NCBI RefSeq assembly: GCF_001644225.1 | Contig: NZ_LSTV01000005.1 | Span: 398,387-462,386, forward strand | DNA: 64,000 nucleotides | Origin: Microbacterium oleivorans | GTDB taxonomy: Bacteria; Actinomycetota; Actinomycetes; Actinomycetales; Microbacteriaceae | Reading direction: 5' to 3' | Part shown: in pieces, positions 17,084 through 25,863 of the stretch | Position numbering within the stretch: the stretch's first letter is position 1 | Layout: each line of letters begins with the position of its first letter | Translations under genes and position numbers: made by a program | Notes under the pieces: model-generated | Told to the model about the DNA's origin: nothing | Seen by the model: the letters and a program-made list of their open reading frames with translations, nothing else | Databases searched by the model: none

Positions 17084-18448
17084 ATGTCTCGATCCTCACA
17101 GCACCCCCTCCGCCCGCTGATCCTGGCCGGCCTGTTCACGACCGTCGCGCTCGGCGTGACGGCGTGCGCCCCTCCCGGCGGCACGGCGGCCCCGCAGGCC
17201 TCCTCGACGTCCGACTTCGGTGCGGAAGGACCGACGTGCGGCGACGAGGACGTCGTCCTCAGCGGCTACTTCGAAACCGGCTTCCCGCTGCCGACGGCCC
17301 TCACCGAGGAGTTCACGAAGCAGTTCCCGAACGTCACCTTCGACATCCGCGAGGACCAGTTCGCCGTCATCACCCAGAACGCCCCGCGCGTCCTGCAGGA
17401 CTCGCCGCCGGACCTCATGCGTCTGCCGCAGATGTCCGAGCTCGCCACTGACGGCCTGCTGCTGAACCTCGACCCGTACGCCGAGGCGTTCGGGTGGACC
17501 GACTGGCCCGACTCGCAGCTGCAGCAGCTGCGGGTGGACGACGAGGGGCGCCGCGGCAACGGCCCGCTCTACGCCCTGGGTCTCAACTATTCGATGACCG
17601 GTGTGTTCTACAACAAGGACCTCGCCGCGCAGATCGGGATGACCGAAGCCCCGAAGACGCTCGACGAGTTCGACGCGGCGCTGCAGGCCGCAAAGGATGC
17701 TGGCATCACTCCGATCGCCCAGTTCAACGGTGGTGCCACCGGTGGACTCGCGTTCCCGCTCCAGGCGCTGATGGCCTCGTACGGCGACCCGGCCGCCATC
17801 AACGACTGGATCTTCCAGCAGCCGGGCGCGACCATCGACACCCCTGAGAACCTCGAAGCCGCGAAGCACCTCGCGCGCTGGATCGAGTCGGGCTACTTCG
17901 CCGACGACGTGAACTCGTTCGACTACGCGCAGATGATGAGCCGCTTCATCGGCGGCGAGTCGCTGTTCATCTTCGACGGCGACTGGGAGTCGGGCAACCT
18001 CGACACCCAGATGCCCGGCAAGGCCGGCTTCTTCCTCATGCCCCCGCGCGAGGAGGGCGGCCAGATCGGAGCCATGTCGGCACCGCTGACCTTCGGCGTG
18101 GCGGCGACGGCTGAGCACCCCGACTGCGCGGCGTTCTTCCTCAACTGGACCGCGACCAACGAGAAGGCGCGCACCATCAGCGTCGAGGTCGGCGGCTCGC
18201 ACCCGATGGGACCGGCCGACGCGTTCATGCCCGAAGTCGACCCCGACTCGACGACGGCGGCGACCCTCGCCGCCGGCGCGCAGCTCAGCGAGGCCAACGG
18301 CGCGATGGACTTCATCGCCAACGCGACGGGCGCCATCTACGCGCAGAGCTGGACGCCGAACCTGCAGCGCCTGGTCGCCGGCGAGCAGACCCCCGAAGGA
18401 CTGCTCAGCTCGGTGCAGGCCGACTACGAGAGCCAGGTCGAGGGCTGA
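17084..18448 (+). CDS. sugar-binding lipoprotein of ABC transporter
   Basis: A 454-residue solute-binding protein with a lipoprotein signal (lipobox VTAC after a hydrophobic core) and a family 1 binding-protein fold. AAAGGAG at 17071-17077 supports the ATG at 17084. It is the first gene of a LacI-controlled operon, followed after 2 bases by a permease. The neighbouring GH32/43-like enzyme, oxidoreductase and ThuA suggest a plant- or host-derived sugar, but the substrate is not evident. Confidence 0.93.
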   Translation: MSRSSQHPLRPLILAGLFTTVALGVTACAPPGGTAAPQASSTSDFGAEGPTCGDEDVVLSGYFETGFPLPTALTEEFTKQFPNVTFDIREDQFAVITQNAPRVLQDSPPDLMRLPQMSELATDGLLLNLDPYAEAFGWTDWPDSQLQQLRVDDEGRRGNGPLYALGLNYSMTGVFYNKDLAAQIGMTEAPKTLDEFDAALQAAKDAGITPIAQFNGGATGGLAFPLQALMASYGDPAAINDWIFQQPGATIDTPENLEAAKHLARWIESGYFADDVNSFDYAQMMSRFIGGESLFIFDGDWESGNLDTQMPGKAGFFLMPPREEGGQIGAMSAPLTFGVAATAEHPDCAAFFLNWTATNEKARTISVEVGGSHPMGPADAFMPEVDPDSTTAATLAAGAQLSEANGAMDFIANATGAIYAQSWTPNLQRLVAGEQTPEGLLSSVQADYESQVEG

Positions 18449-18450
18449 GC

Positions 18451-19413
18451 ATGACCTCCGCTCCTGCCGCTGCTGCGCCGGTGGTCGCCACCGGCGCAGC
18501 AGCGCTCGACGACACCGGACTCCGGAAGCGCCGCCGACGGCGGCGCTTCCGCGCGAGCGTGGCCGCCTACCTCCTGGTGCTCCCGGCCGCCGCGTTCTAC
18601 ATCTTCTTCGTGCTGCGCCCCATCACGCTGTCGGCGCAGTACTCGTTCTACGAGTGGAACGGCATCGGCCCCGCCACGTGGGTCGGCTTCGCCAACTACG
18701 TGGAGGTCTTCAGCAACCCGAAGCTGATCGGCGCGATCCTCAACGCGTTCGAGCTGATCATCTACTTCAGCCTCATCCCGGTGGCGATCGCCCTCGTTGC
18801 GGCCAACATGATCCGCGCGATCGCGGCCAGCCCTCTCGCGGGGGTGGCGCGGACCGTGCTGTTCCTGCCCCAGGTCATCCCGCTGGTGGCGGCGGGCATC
18901 ATGTGGAGCTGGCAGCTGTCGACCAACGGCCTCGTGAACCAGTTGCTCGGCCTCATCGGCCTCGGCGGCGTCACGAAGGCCTGGCTCGGCGACTTCTCGA
19001 CCGCGCTCCCCGCGGTCGGCGTCATCGGAGCGTGGGTGCAGGTGGGGCTCTGCCTCGTCCTCATCCTCGCCGGTATGACGAAGGTCGACCCCGCCCTCTA
19101 CGAAGCCGCGCGCCTCGACGGGGCCGGTCCCGTGCGGGAGTTCCTCTCCGTCACGCTGCCCGGCGTCCGCCAGGAGGTCGCGGTCTGCATCACCGTCACC
19201 GTGATCGCCGCGCTCGCGAGCTTCGACATCATCTACATCGCGACCCAGGGCGGCCCCGGCGACAGCACGCTGGTCCCCGGTCTGCAGATCTTCTACCTGG
19301 CCTTCTACGAGCGCGAGATCGGCACCGCGTCGGCGTTCGCCCTCGTGCTCATGGCCCTCGTCCTCCTGATCGTCCTCCCGCTGCAGCGGATCCTCCGAGG
19401 GAAAGAATCGTGA
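18451..19413 (+). CDS. carbohydrate ABC transporter permease, MalF type
   Basis: A 320-residue permease. A basic cytoplasmic N-terminus (KRRRRRRFR) precedes six membrane segments; the EAA loop is EAARLDGAGPVREFL. Two bases separate it from the binding-protein gene, and it overlaps the next permease by 4 bases (GTGA). Translationally coupled uptake system. Confidence 0.94.
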   Translation: MTSAPAAAAPVVATGAAALDDTGLRKRRRRRRFRASVAAYLLVLPAAAFYIFFVLRPITLSAQYSFYEWNGIGPATWVGFANYVEVFSNPKLIGAILNAFELIIYFSLIPVAIALVAANMIRAIAASPLAGVARTVLFLPQVIPLVAAGIMWSWQLSTNGLVNQLLGLIGLGGVTKAWLGDFSTALPAVGVIGAWVQVGLCLVLILAGMTKVDPALYEAARLDGAGPVREFLSVTLPGVRQEVAVCITVTVIAALASFDIIYIATQGGPGDSTLVPGLQIFYLAFYEREIGTASAFALVLMALVLLIVLPLQRILRGKES

Positions 19414-20234
19414 TCGTCCGCCCGCAGGAGAAGTGGATCGGCCGCATCCTGCTGATCGTCCTGATGCTCGTGACGGTGATGCCGTTCGTCAGCCTCTTCG
19501 TCACGGCGCTGCACGAGCCGGGGACCTACCCCCGCGGGCTCGAATGGCCCGAGACCCCGCGGTGGGACAACTTCGTCACCGCGTTCGAGTCGGCGAACAT
19601 GTGGGCGCTCCTGCAGTCGAGCTTCCTCATCGAGATCGCCGTCGTCCCGGTGGCCGTCCTGCTGGCGACCCTCGCCGGTTTCGCGCTCGGTCACCTGCAG
19701 CCGCGGGGCGGTCGCATCGTGTTCGTCGCCTTCATCCTCGGTCTCACGCTGCCGTTCGAGGGCATCATCACCCCGCTGTACTTCCAGGTGCGCGAGCTCG
19801 GCCTGCTGAACACGCGGTGGGCGATCATCCTGCCCCTCATCGGCCTGTTCATGCCGTTCGCAGTGATGTGGATGCGGGCGCATTTCGTGACCATGCCCGC
19901 CGACCTCTCCGAGGCGGCGCGCATGGACGGGGCCACCACGTGGCAGCTCTTCTGGCGCATCCACATCCCGCTGTCCGTCCCGGCGCTCTCCTCGCTCGCG
20001 ATCCTGCTGTTCCTATGGACGTGGAACCAGTTCCTGCTGGCGATCGTGCTCGTCAACGACCCGGAGCAGCGGACGATGGCCGGCGCGCTGGGGGCGTTCC
20101 AGGGGCGCTACGGCACCGACATCCCGCTGCTGTGCGCCGGGTCGCTCCTGATCCTCACGCCGACCCTGATCATCTTCCTGATCTTCCAGCGGCACTTCGT
20201 CTCGGCGCTCCTGCAGGGCTCGCTCAAGGGCTGA
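19410..20234 (+). CDS. carbohydrate ABC transporter permease, MalG type
   Basis: A 274-residue permease starting with GTG inside the stop of the preceding gene. The EAA loop is EAARMDGATTWQLFWRI. The longer open frame further upstream is a shadow of the MalF-type gene. It pairs with that gene to form the membrane pore. No ATPase is encoded nearby. Confidence 0.93.
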   Translation: MIVRPQEKWIGRILLIVLMLVTVMPFVSLFVTALHEPGTYPRGLEWPETPRWDNFVTAFESANMWALLQSSFLIEIAVVPVAVLLATLAGFALGHLQPRGGRIVFVAFILGLTLPFEGIITPLYFQVRELGLLNTRWAIILPLIGLFMPFAVMWMRAHFVTMPADLSEAARMDGATTWQLFWRIHIPLSVPALSSLAILLFLWTWNQFLLAIVLVNDPEQRTMAGALGAFQGRYGTDIPLLCAGSLLILTPTLIIFLIFQRHFVSALLQGSLKG

Positions 20235-20235
20235 G

Positions 20236-21159
20236 ATGACCTTCCGGCTCGAGTCCGAGTGGGTGTGGGACTTCTGGGTCGCCGACGACGGCGACGCCTT
20301 CCACCTGTTCCATCTGCGCGCACCGCGCAGCCTCGGCGACCCCGAGCGGCGCCACCGGCACGCCCGCATCGGGCGCGCGAGCTCCCGGGACCTGCGCACC
20401 TGGACCGACCACGGGGTCGTCCTCGGTCCGGGAGGGGCGGGCAGCCCCGACGGTACGGCGACGTGGACGGGATCCGTGGTGCGCGGCGACGACGGGCTGT
20501 GGCGCATGTTCTACACCGGCACCGTGTTCCTCGACGAGGATTCGACCCGCAACGTCGAATCCGTCCTCATGGCCACGTCGCCCGATCTGATTGCGTGGAC
20601 CAAGCGGGACGGGTTCGTCCTGGCAGCGGCGGGGGAGCTGTACGAGAAGCTCGGTGACAGCTCGTGGGCCGACGAGGCCTGGCGGGACCCGTGGGTGTTC
20701 CGCGATCCGCAGGGCAACGGCTGGCACATGCTCCTCACCGCGCGCGCGAAGGGCGCGGACGACCGCTCGGGGGGCGTCGTCGGCCACGCCTGGTCGCCCG
20801 ACCTCGACACCTGGACCGCTCAGCCGCACCTCGGGGCGGTGTCGACGCGCTTTCCCCACCTCGAGGTCCTGCAGACGGTCCAGGTGGGGGAGGAGCACCT
20901 CACGCTGTTCTGCGCCACGCGCTCCGACGGCGTCGACGGCGTCTGGGCGATGCCGACGGGGCAGGTCCCGATCGACGCGAGCCCCGACGACGCCCGCCTG
21001 ATCGCCGCTGCCCCGGCCTATGCGGGTCGGGTGGTCCGCGGTCGTGACGGTTCGCCGGCGCTCCTCGCCTTCACGCGGGATGCCGGGGGCGCCCCTCTCG
21101 GCATCAGCGACCCGATCGAGGTCGCGTCGCTCTGGCGCGACGCGGTGCGTCTGGGATGA
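20236..21159 (+). CDS. glycoside hydrolase, five-bladed propeller (GH32/GH43/GH68-like)
   Basis: A 307-residue cytoplasmic enzyme (no signal peptide). WVWDFWVADDGDAFHLFHL gives the first-blade Asp nucleophile region, and EAWRDPWVFRD matches the RDP stabiliser motif of GH32/GH68 beta-fructosidases. This arrangement is found in a poorly characterised GH32-like group beside sugar ABC transporters. It starts 1 base after the permease stop, so it is part of the operon and probably hydrolyses the imported oligosaccharide. Fructoside specificity is a guess. Confidence 0.82.
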   Translation: MTFRLESEWVWDFWVADDGDAFHLFHLRAPRSLGDPERRHRHARIGRASSRDLRTWTDHGVVLGPGGAGSPDGTATWTGSVVRGDDGLWRMFYTGTVFLDEDSTRNVESVLMATSPDLIAWTKRDGFVLAAAGELYEKLGDSSWADEAWRDPWVFRDPQGNGWHMLLTARAKGADDRSGGVVGHAWSPDLDTWTAQPHLGAVSTRFPHLEVLQTVQVGEEHLTLFCATRSDGVDGVWAMPTGQVPIDASPDDARLIAAAPAYAGRVVRGRDGSPALLAFTRDAGGAPLGISDPIEVASLWRDAVRLG

Positions 21160-21166
21160 TGGCGGC

Positions 21167-21553
21167 ATGATCATCGCCGGGTTGGTGTTCGCGGCGCTCG
21201 GCGCCGCCATCCACGTCTACATCTTCTATCTGGAGTCGATCGCATGGACGGGGGCAGCGGCGCGGCGCACCTTCGGCACGACGGACGAGACCGTGCACGT
21301 CACGAAGCCGTTCGCGTACAACCAGGGCTTCTACAACCTGTTCCTCGCGATCGCCGTCTTCCTCGGCATCGTCTTCGTCGCGACCGGGTCGACCGCGATC
21401 GGCGCGACCCTCGTCTTCGTCGGCGCCGGGTCGATGGTTGCTGCCGGTCTCGTGCTGCTGCTGTCGGATCGCTCCAAGGCGCGTGCCGCGATGATCCAGC
21501 TGACGGCGCCGCTGCTCGGCGTCGTCCTGCTGGCGATCGGCCTGGCGCTCTGA
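21167..21553 (+). CDS. DUF1304 family membrane protein
   Basis: A 128-residue protein with four predicted membrane segments and the DUF1304 family features HVYIFYLESIAW and NQGFYNLFLA. The family function is unknown. GATGAT at 21155-21160 lies 6 nt before the ATG and may be a weak leaderless promoter, so it may also be transcribed apart from the sugar operon. It lies 7 bases after the hydrolase gene. Confidence 0.88.
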   Translation: MIIAGLVFAALGAAIHVYIFYLESIAWTGAAARRTFGTTDETVHVTKPFAYNQGFYNLFLAIAVFLGIVFVATGSTAIGATLVFVGAGSMVAAGLVLLLSDRSKARAAMIQLTAPLLGVVLLAIGLAL

Positions 21554-22527
21554 GACTCGCGGTCGTCGGCGCCGGCAAGATCGTCGCCGAGTTCCTGCCC
21601 CACGCCCGGCAGATCCCGGGCGTCACCCTCGCCGCGATCGTCGGCACCCAGCGCAGCAGGGCGAAGCTCGAGCAGACGGCGGCGACCCACGGCATCCCGT
21701 CCGTCTTCACCGACCTCGACGCCTGTCTCGCCGATCCCGCCGTCGACACCGTGTGGGTCGCGGTGCCGAACGTGCTGCACGCCGACGTCGCGCGGCGGGC
21801 GCTGCTCGCCGGAAAACACGTCGTCTGCGAGAAGCCCTTCGTGCTGCGCGCCGAGGACCTCGCCGAGCTCCGCGCGCTCGCCGAGGAGCGCGGGCTGATC
21901 CTCGTGGAGGCCATCAGCACGCAGTACCTCGCGAACGTCGAGTGGATGCGGCGGAACCTCGGCCGCCTCGGCGACCTGCGGCTCGTGCAGAGCGAGTACT
22001 CGCAGTACTCCTCGCGATACGACGCGTTCCGCGCGGGGGACGTCGCGCCCGCCTTCGACCCGGCGGCCGGCGGCGGCGCCCTCATGGACCTCGGCATCTA
22101 CGCGCTGCACCTGGTCGTCGGTCTCGTCGGCGCCCCTGACTCTGTCGTCTACACGCCCCGGATGGAACGCGGTGTCGACACGTCGGGTGTCGCCGTCCTC
22201 GGCTACCCCGATCTGACGGCCGTCTGCGTCGCGGCGAAGGACTCGCCGGGCCCCTCGCGCACCAAGATCCAGGGGACGCAGGGCGTCATGATCGTCGAGG
22301 GACCGCCCAACGAGATCGCCGCCGTCGAGCTGCAGCTGCGGGACGGGACGAGCGAGCGCATCGCTCTGGACGACGACCCGCATCGGATGATCGCAGAGTT
22401 CCGGGCCTTCGTGCGGATGATCGCCGAGCACGATCTCGCCGAGCGCGACCGGCGGCTCGACCACAGCGCGGCGGTGCTCGACGTCGCCCTCCGCGCCGTC
22501 GCGTCCGCGGGCCTCCGCCTGGGCTGA
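21550..22527 (+). CDS. Gfo/Idh/MocA-family oxidoreductase (probable CTG start)
   Basis: A 325-residue NAD(P)-dependent sugar or cyclitol dehydrogenase. The Rossmann motif VVGAGKIVAEF comes at the very start, and the catalytic lysine lies in VCEKPF. No ATG, GTG or TTG lies between the previous stop and the Rossmann strand. The family pattern MRLAVVGAG aligns exactly if the CTG at 21550 is the start. That CTG overlaps the stop of the DUF1304 gene (CTGA), just like the ATGA/GTGA overlaps elsewhere here. A start far upstream would overlap the DUF1304 gene heavily and is unlikely. Confidence 0.88.
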   Translation: MRLAVVGAGKIVAEFLPHARQIPGVTLAAIVGTQRSRAKLEQTAATHGIPSVFTDLDACLADPAVDTVWVAVPNVLHADVARRALLAGKHVVCEKPFVLRAEDLAELRALAEERGLILVEAISTQYLANVEWMRRNLGRLGDLRLVQSEYSQYSSRYDAFRAGDVAPAFDPAAGGGALMDLGIYALHLVVGLVGAPDSVVYTPRMERGVDTSGVAVLGYPDLTAVCVAAKDSPGPSRTKIQGTQGVMIVEGPPNEIAAVELQLRDGTSERIALDDDPHRMIAEFRAFVRMIAEHDLAERDRRLDHSAAVLDVALRAVASAGLRLG

Positions 22528-22548
22528 GGCGCCCGATAGCCTGACGGG

Positions 22549-23148
22549 ATGAGCGCCGTCACCCGAGCAGAAGAGCCCGTCGCCTGGTCGGAGGGGACGT
22601 GGACGACCCCGCCGCAGGCGGTGGTGGAGCAGGACGGGATGCTGCGCGTCACCGCCGTCGAGGGCAGCGACGCGTGGCGGATCACCTCCTACGGGTTCGT
22701 CCACGACACCGAGCACGCGCTGCTCGCGCCGATCCCCGACGGCACCGCGATGGAGGTCGCCTTCGACGCGACCTTCGAGGCCCAGTTCGACCAGGCCGGG
22801 CTGTTCGTCCGGGTGGACGAGACGCGGTGGGTGAAGGCCGGTGTCGAGTTCTCGGACGGCGACCTGCAGCTGGGCGCCGTCGTGACCGACGGGATGTCGG
22901 ACTGGTCGCTCGCTCCCGTGCCGGAGTGGCTCGGCCGCCGCATCACGGTGCGCGTGAGCCGGGACGGGAACGCGCTCACCGTGCGGGCGGGCTCCGACGA
23001 CGAGCCGCTGCGGCTGGTCCGCGTGATCCCCTTCGCGGCCGACCTGGATGCCGCGGCGGGCCCGTTCGTCTGCGCCCCGACCCGTGCCGGGCTGACCGTC
23101 GCCTTCGCGTCGTGGCGGCGGGGCTCCGCCGACGCGGAGCTGCACTGA
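22549..23148 (+). CDS. DUF1349 family protein (concanavalin-like fold)
   Basis: A 199-residue cytoplasmic protein of the DUF1349 family, predicted beta-sandwich. The segment DQAGLFVRVDETRWVKAGVEF is typical. It has its own leaderless promoter: TAGCCT (22537-22542) lies 6 nt before the ATG. It sits beside sugar-metabolism genes, and a carbohydrate-related role is likely but not shown. Confidence 0.9.
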   Translation: MSAVTRAEEPVAWSEGTWTTPPQAVVEQDGMLRVTAVEGSDAWRITSYGFVHDTEHALLAPIPDGTAMEVAFDATFEAQFDQAGLFVRVDETRWVKAGVEFSDGDLQLGAVVTDGMSDWSLAPVPEWLGRRITVRVSRDGNALTVRAGSDDEPLRLVRVIPFAADLDAAAGPFVCAPTRAGLTVAFASWRRGSADAELH

Positions 23149-23186
23149 CGGCCCGACGCAGGGCGCCGACGCGGTAGCCTCCCGGC

Positions 23187-23828
23187 ATGACCGTGCGCAC
23201 CGTGATCCTGTCGGGCGCGGGGCGGTACGCCGACCCGTGGCATCCCTTCGCCGAGACCTCCGCCCGCCTCGCGGCAATCCTGCAGGGCATCGGTCACGAC
23301 GTGACCGTCCGCGAGGACGTGGACGCCGCGATGGCGTCGCTCGCGGACGCTGACCTCGTCGTCGTCAACGCGGGCGATACGTGGCGCGGCGGGGAGCGGG
23401 GAGTGGATGCCGCGGCCATCGCGGCGTTCGATGCGGCACTCGACCGCGGGGTCGGCGTCCTCGCGATGCACTGCGCGGTCGCGTCGTTGCGCGACTACCC
23501 GCGCTGGGCGGGGGCGATCGGGGCGGTCTGGCTGCCGACGCTGTCGTTCCATCCGCCGTTCGGCCGGGTCGTGGTCGACGCCCGCGACGGGGTGCCGTTC
23601 ACGGTCGAGGACGAGCGGTACTGCGCGCTGCAGGCCACCGGCGACCGGGACGTCGTCGCCTGGCACGAGGGCGACGCCGGTCACCGCGAGCCGACGGCGT
23701 GGCGGCGCACGGTCGGCCCCTCCCGCGTCGCGGTGGACGTGCTCGGTCACGACGCGCGCGCCTACGACGCGCCCGGGCACGCCGCGCTCGTCGCGGACCT
23801 CGCCACCTGGGCCGCCGCCGCGCGCTGA
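23187..23828 (+). CDS. ThuA-like (trehalose utilisation) protein
   Basis: A 213-residue ThuA-domain protein, related to class I glutamine amidotransferases. Visible features are ILSGAGRYADPWHPF, VLAMHCAVASLRDYPRW and the WHEG segment. ThuA proteins accompany sugar dehydrogenases; they are linked to ketosugar formation in trehalose-type pathways, but the reaction is not settled. A TAGCCT box (23175-23180) 6 nt before the ATG indicates a leaderless mRNA. The last codons are duplicated in the downstream intergenic region. Confidence 0.88.
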   Translation: MTVRTVILSGAGRYADPWHPFAETSARLAAILQGIGHDVTVREDVDAAMASLADADLVVVNAGDTWRGGERGVDAAAIAAFDAALDRGVGVLAMHCAVASLRDYPRWAGAIGAVWLPTLSFHPPFGRVVVDARDGVPFTVEDERYCALQATGDRDVVAWHEGDAGHREPTAWRRTVGPSRVAVDVLGHDARAYDAPGHAALVADLATWAAAAR

Positions 23829-23856
23829 ACACCGGCGCCGCCACGCGCTGAACACC
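23814..23856 (+). repeat. 20-bp direct duplication at the end of the thuA-like gene
   Basis: Bases 23814-23833 (end of the ThuA-like gene and its stop) recur at 23837-23856 with one mismatch, a 23-bp period. Probably replication slippage. Confidence 0.75.
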
Positions 23857-23864
23857 ACAGCGGG

Positions 23865-23920
23865 GCGCCGTGAGGATCCCGTGAGGACGGCGTGCGGCGC
23901 CGTATGGATTCCGTGAGGAC
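23865..23920. promoter_or_regulatory. pair of 24-bp direct repeats upstream of kdp, candidate KdpE sites
   Basis: The repeats at 23865-23888 and 23897-23920 match at 21 of 24 positions with a 32-bp period, about three helical turns. The core is CCGTGAGGAC. They lie about 100 bp before the first kdp reading frame. Binding by KdpE is inferred from position only. Confidence 0.55.
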
Positions 23921-24019
23921 CGCGGGAGCGGGGCGCGGCGAGGTGTTCCATCGGGGATGCGCCACACCGGCGTGCGGGCCCGTCCAGCGCCCGCGGTCCC
24001 TCGGAACGGAGCTTCTCTC

Positions 24020-24103
24020 GTGCTCGACTTCGTCTACGTGCTGGGCGTCATCGTCCTGTTCGTGATCATCGGTCTCTTCGCGAAGGCGGTGGACCGGGTA
24101 TGA
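24020..24103 (+). CDS. 27-residue membrane peptide preceding kdpF
   Basis: A GTG-started frame encoding a single hydrophobic helix ([20 protein letters not shown]) with a charged tail AKAVDRV. It overlaps kdpF by 4 bases (ATGA), the same coupling as the other kdp genes, which argues it is translated. It could be a second KdpF-like lipid-facing stabiliser or a leader peptide. No family name can be given. Confidence 0.6.
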   Translation: MLDFVYVLGVIVLFVIIGLFAKAVDRV

Positions 24104-24189
24104 CCGCGTTCGACGTCATCGCCGCGGTCCTCGGGGTCGCCGCCGTGGTCTACCTCTTCGTCGCGCTCGTGAAGCCGGAGAAGTTCTGA
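24100..24189 (+). CDS. kdpF: potassium-transporting ATPase subunit KdpF
   Basis: A 29-residue single-span peptide beginning [17 protein letters not shown] and ending LVKPEKF, the typical KdpF ending. KdpF stabilises the KdpABC complex in the membrane. It overlaps both the preceding 27-aa frame (ATGA) and kdpA (TGATG). Confidence 0.92.
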   Translation: MTAFDVIAAVLGVAAVVYLFVALVKPEKF

Positions 24190-25862
24190 TGGGGTGGCTG
24201 CCCGCCGTCCTCACGCTGGCGACGCTCGCCCTCATCCTCGCCGTCGCGTACCGTCCGCTCGGCGACTACATGGCCTGGGTCTACACCTCGCCGAAGGACG
24301 CCCGCGCCGAGCGCGGCCTGTACCGGCTCATCGGCGTCGACCCGGCATCCGCCCAGACGTGGCAGGCGTACGCGCGCAGCGTCCTCGCCTTCTCGCTCGT
24401 CGGCGTACTCGCGGTCTACCTGATCCAGCGGGTGCAGCAGTGGCTGCCGTGGTCGCTGGGCCTGCCCGCCCCCGGTGAAGCGCTCTCGTTCAACACGGCG
24501 ATCTCCTTCGTCACGAACACGAACTGGCAGTCGTACTCGCCCGAGCTCACCCTCGGCTACACGGTGCAGTTCGCCGCGCTCGCCGTGCAGAACTTCGTGT
24601 CGGCGGCCGTCGGCCTCGCCGTCGCGGTCGCCCTCGTGCGGGGTCTCGCGTACCGCCGCAGCGGCACGATCGGCAACTTCTGGGTCGACCTCACCCGCGG
24701 GACGGTCCGCCTCCTCGTGCCGCTGTCGATCGTCGCGGCGATCGTGCTGCTGGCGGGCGGGGTCATCCAGAACGTCGCCGGATTCACGCAGGTGACGACG
24801 GTCGCCGGTGCCACCCAGAGCATCCCGGGCGGCCCGGTCGCCTCGCAGGAGGCCATCAAGCTCCTCGGCACCAACGGCGGCGGGTTCTTCAACGCGAACT
24901 CCGCGCACCCGTTCGAGAACCCGACGGGCTGGACCAACCTCTTCGAGGTCGTCCTCATGCTGATCATCCCGTTCTCGCTGCCGCGCACGTTCGGCACGAT
25001 GCTCGGCGACAAGCGCCAGGGCTACGCGATCCTCGCGGCGATGGGAATCCTCTTCGTCGGCTCGACGCTCGCCCTCACGACCTTCGAGCTGGCCGGTCGC
25101 GGCACGGCTCCCGAGCTCGCCGGTGCCGCGCTCGAGGGCAAGGAGATGCGTTTCGGCATCGTCGGATCGACGATCTTCGGCTCGACGAGCACGCTGACCT
25201 CGACCGGCGCCGTCGATTCGATGCACGACTCGTTCACGGCGCTGGGCGGCATGATGCCGATGCTCAACATGATGCTCGGCGAGCTCGCCCCCGGCGGCGT
25301 GGGGTCCGGGCTGTACGGCATTCTCGTCATCGCGGTCCTCGCGGTCTTCATCGCGGGTCTGCTCGTCGGCCGCACCCCCGAGTACCTCGGCAAGAAGATC
25401 GGTCCGCGCGAGATCAAGCTCGCGAGCATCTACATCCTCGTGACCCCGATCCTCGTGCTCGTCGGCACGGCGCTCAGCTTCGCGATCCCCGCCGTGCGCG
25501 AGGACGTCACGACGACGTCGATCTGGAACCCCGGCATCCACGGCTTCAGTGAAGTGCTCTACGCCTTCACCTCGGCCGCGAACAACAACGGGTCCGCCTT
25601 CGCGGGGCTCACGGCGAACACGCCGTGGTTGAACACCGCCCTCGGTGTCGCGATGCTGCTCGGCCGGTTCGTGCCGATCGTGCTGGTGCTCGCCCTGGCC
25701 GGGTCGTTCGCCGCGCAGGACAAGGTCCCGGCCACGGCCGGCACGCTGCCGACGCACCGTCCGCTGTTCGTCGGGCTGCTCATCGGCGTGATCGTCATCG
25801 TGACCGCCCTCACCTACTTCCCCGTACTCGCGCTGGGTCCCCTGGCAGAAGGACTGATCTGA
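24189..25862 (+). CDS. kdpA: potassium-transporting ATPase, channel subunit KdpA
   Basis: A 557-residue membrane protein of the potassium channel superfamily that selects K+ in the Kdp pump. Selectivity-loop motifs are visible: [42 protein letters not shown] and [11 protein letters not shown]. Length is normal. The ATG overlaps the kdpF stop, and kdpB follows after 1 base. Confidence 0.98.
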   Translation: MGWLPAVLTLATLALILAVAYRPLGDYMAWVYTSPKDARAERGLYRLIGVDPASAQTWQAYARSVLAFSLVGVLAVYLIQRVQQWLPWSLGLPAPGEALSFNTAISFVTNTNWQSYSPELTLGYTVQFAALAVQNFVSAAVGLAVAVALVRGLAYRRSGTIGNFWVDLTRGTVRLLVPLSIVAAIVLLAGGVIQNVAGFTQVTTVAGATQSIPGGPVASQEAIKLLGTNGGGFFNANSAHPFENPTGWTNLFEVVLMLIIPFSLPRTFGTMLGDKRQGYAILAAMGILFVGSTLALTTFELAGRGTAPELAGAALEGKEMRFGIVGSTIFGSTSTLTSTGAVDSMHDSFTALGGMMPMLNMMLGELAPGGVGSGLYGILVIAVLAVFIAGLLVGRTPEYLGKKIGPREIKLASIYILVTPILVLVGTALSFAIPAVREDVTTTSIWNPGIHGFSEVLYAFTSAANNNGSAFAGLTANTPWLNTALGVAMLLGRFVPIVLVLALAGSFAAQDKVPATAGTLPTHRPLFVGLLIGVIVIVTALTYFPVLALGPLAEGLI

Positions 25863-25863
25863 C

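Noticed and set aside
23829..24019. c-di-AMP or other riboswitch before kdp
   Set aside because: No conserved aptamer structure seen; direct repeats suggest protein binding instead.
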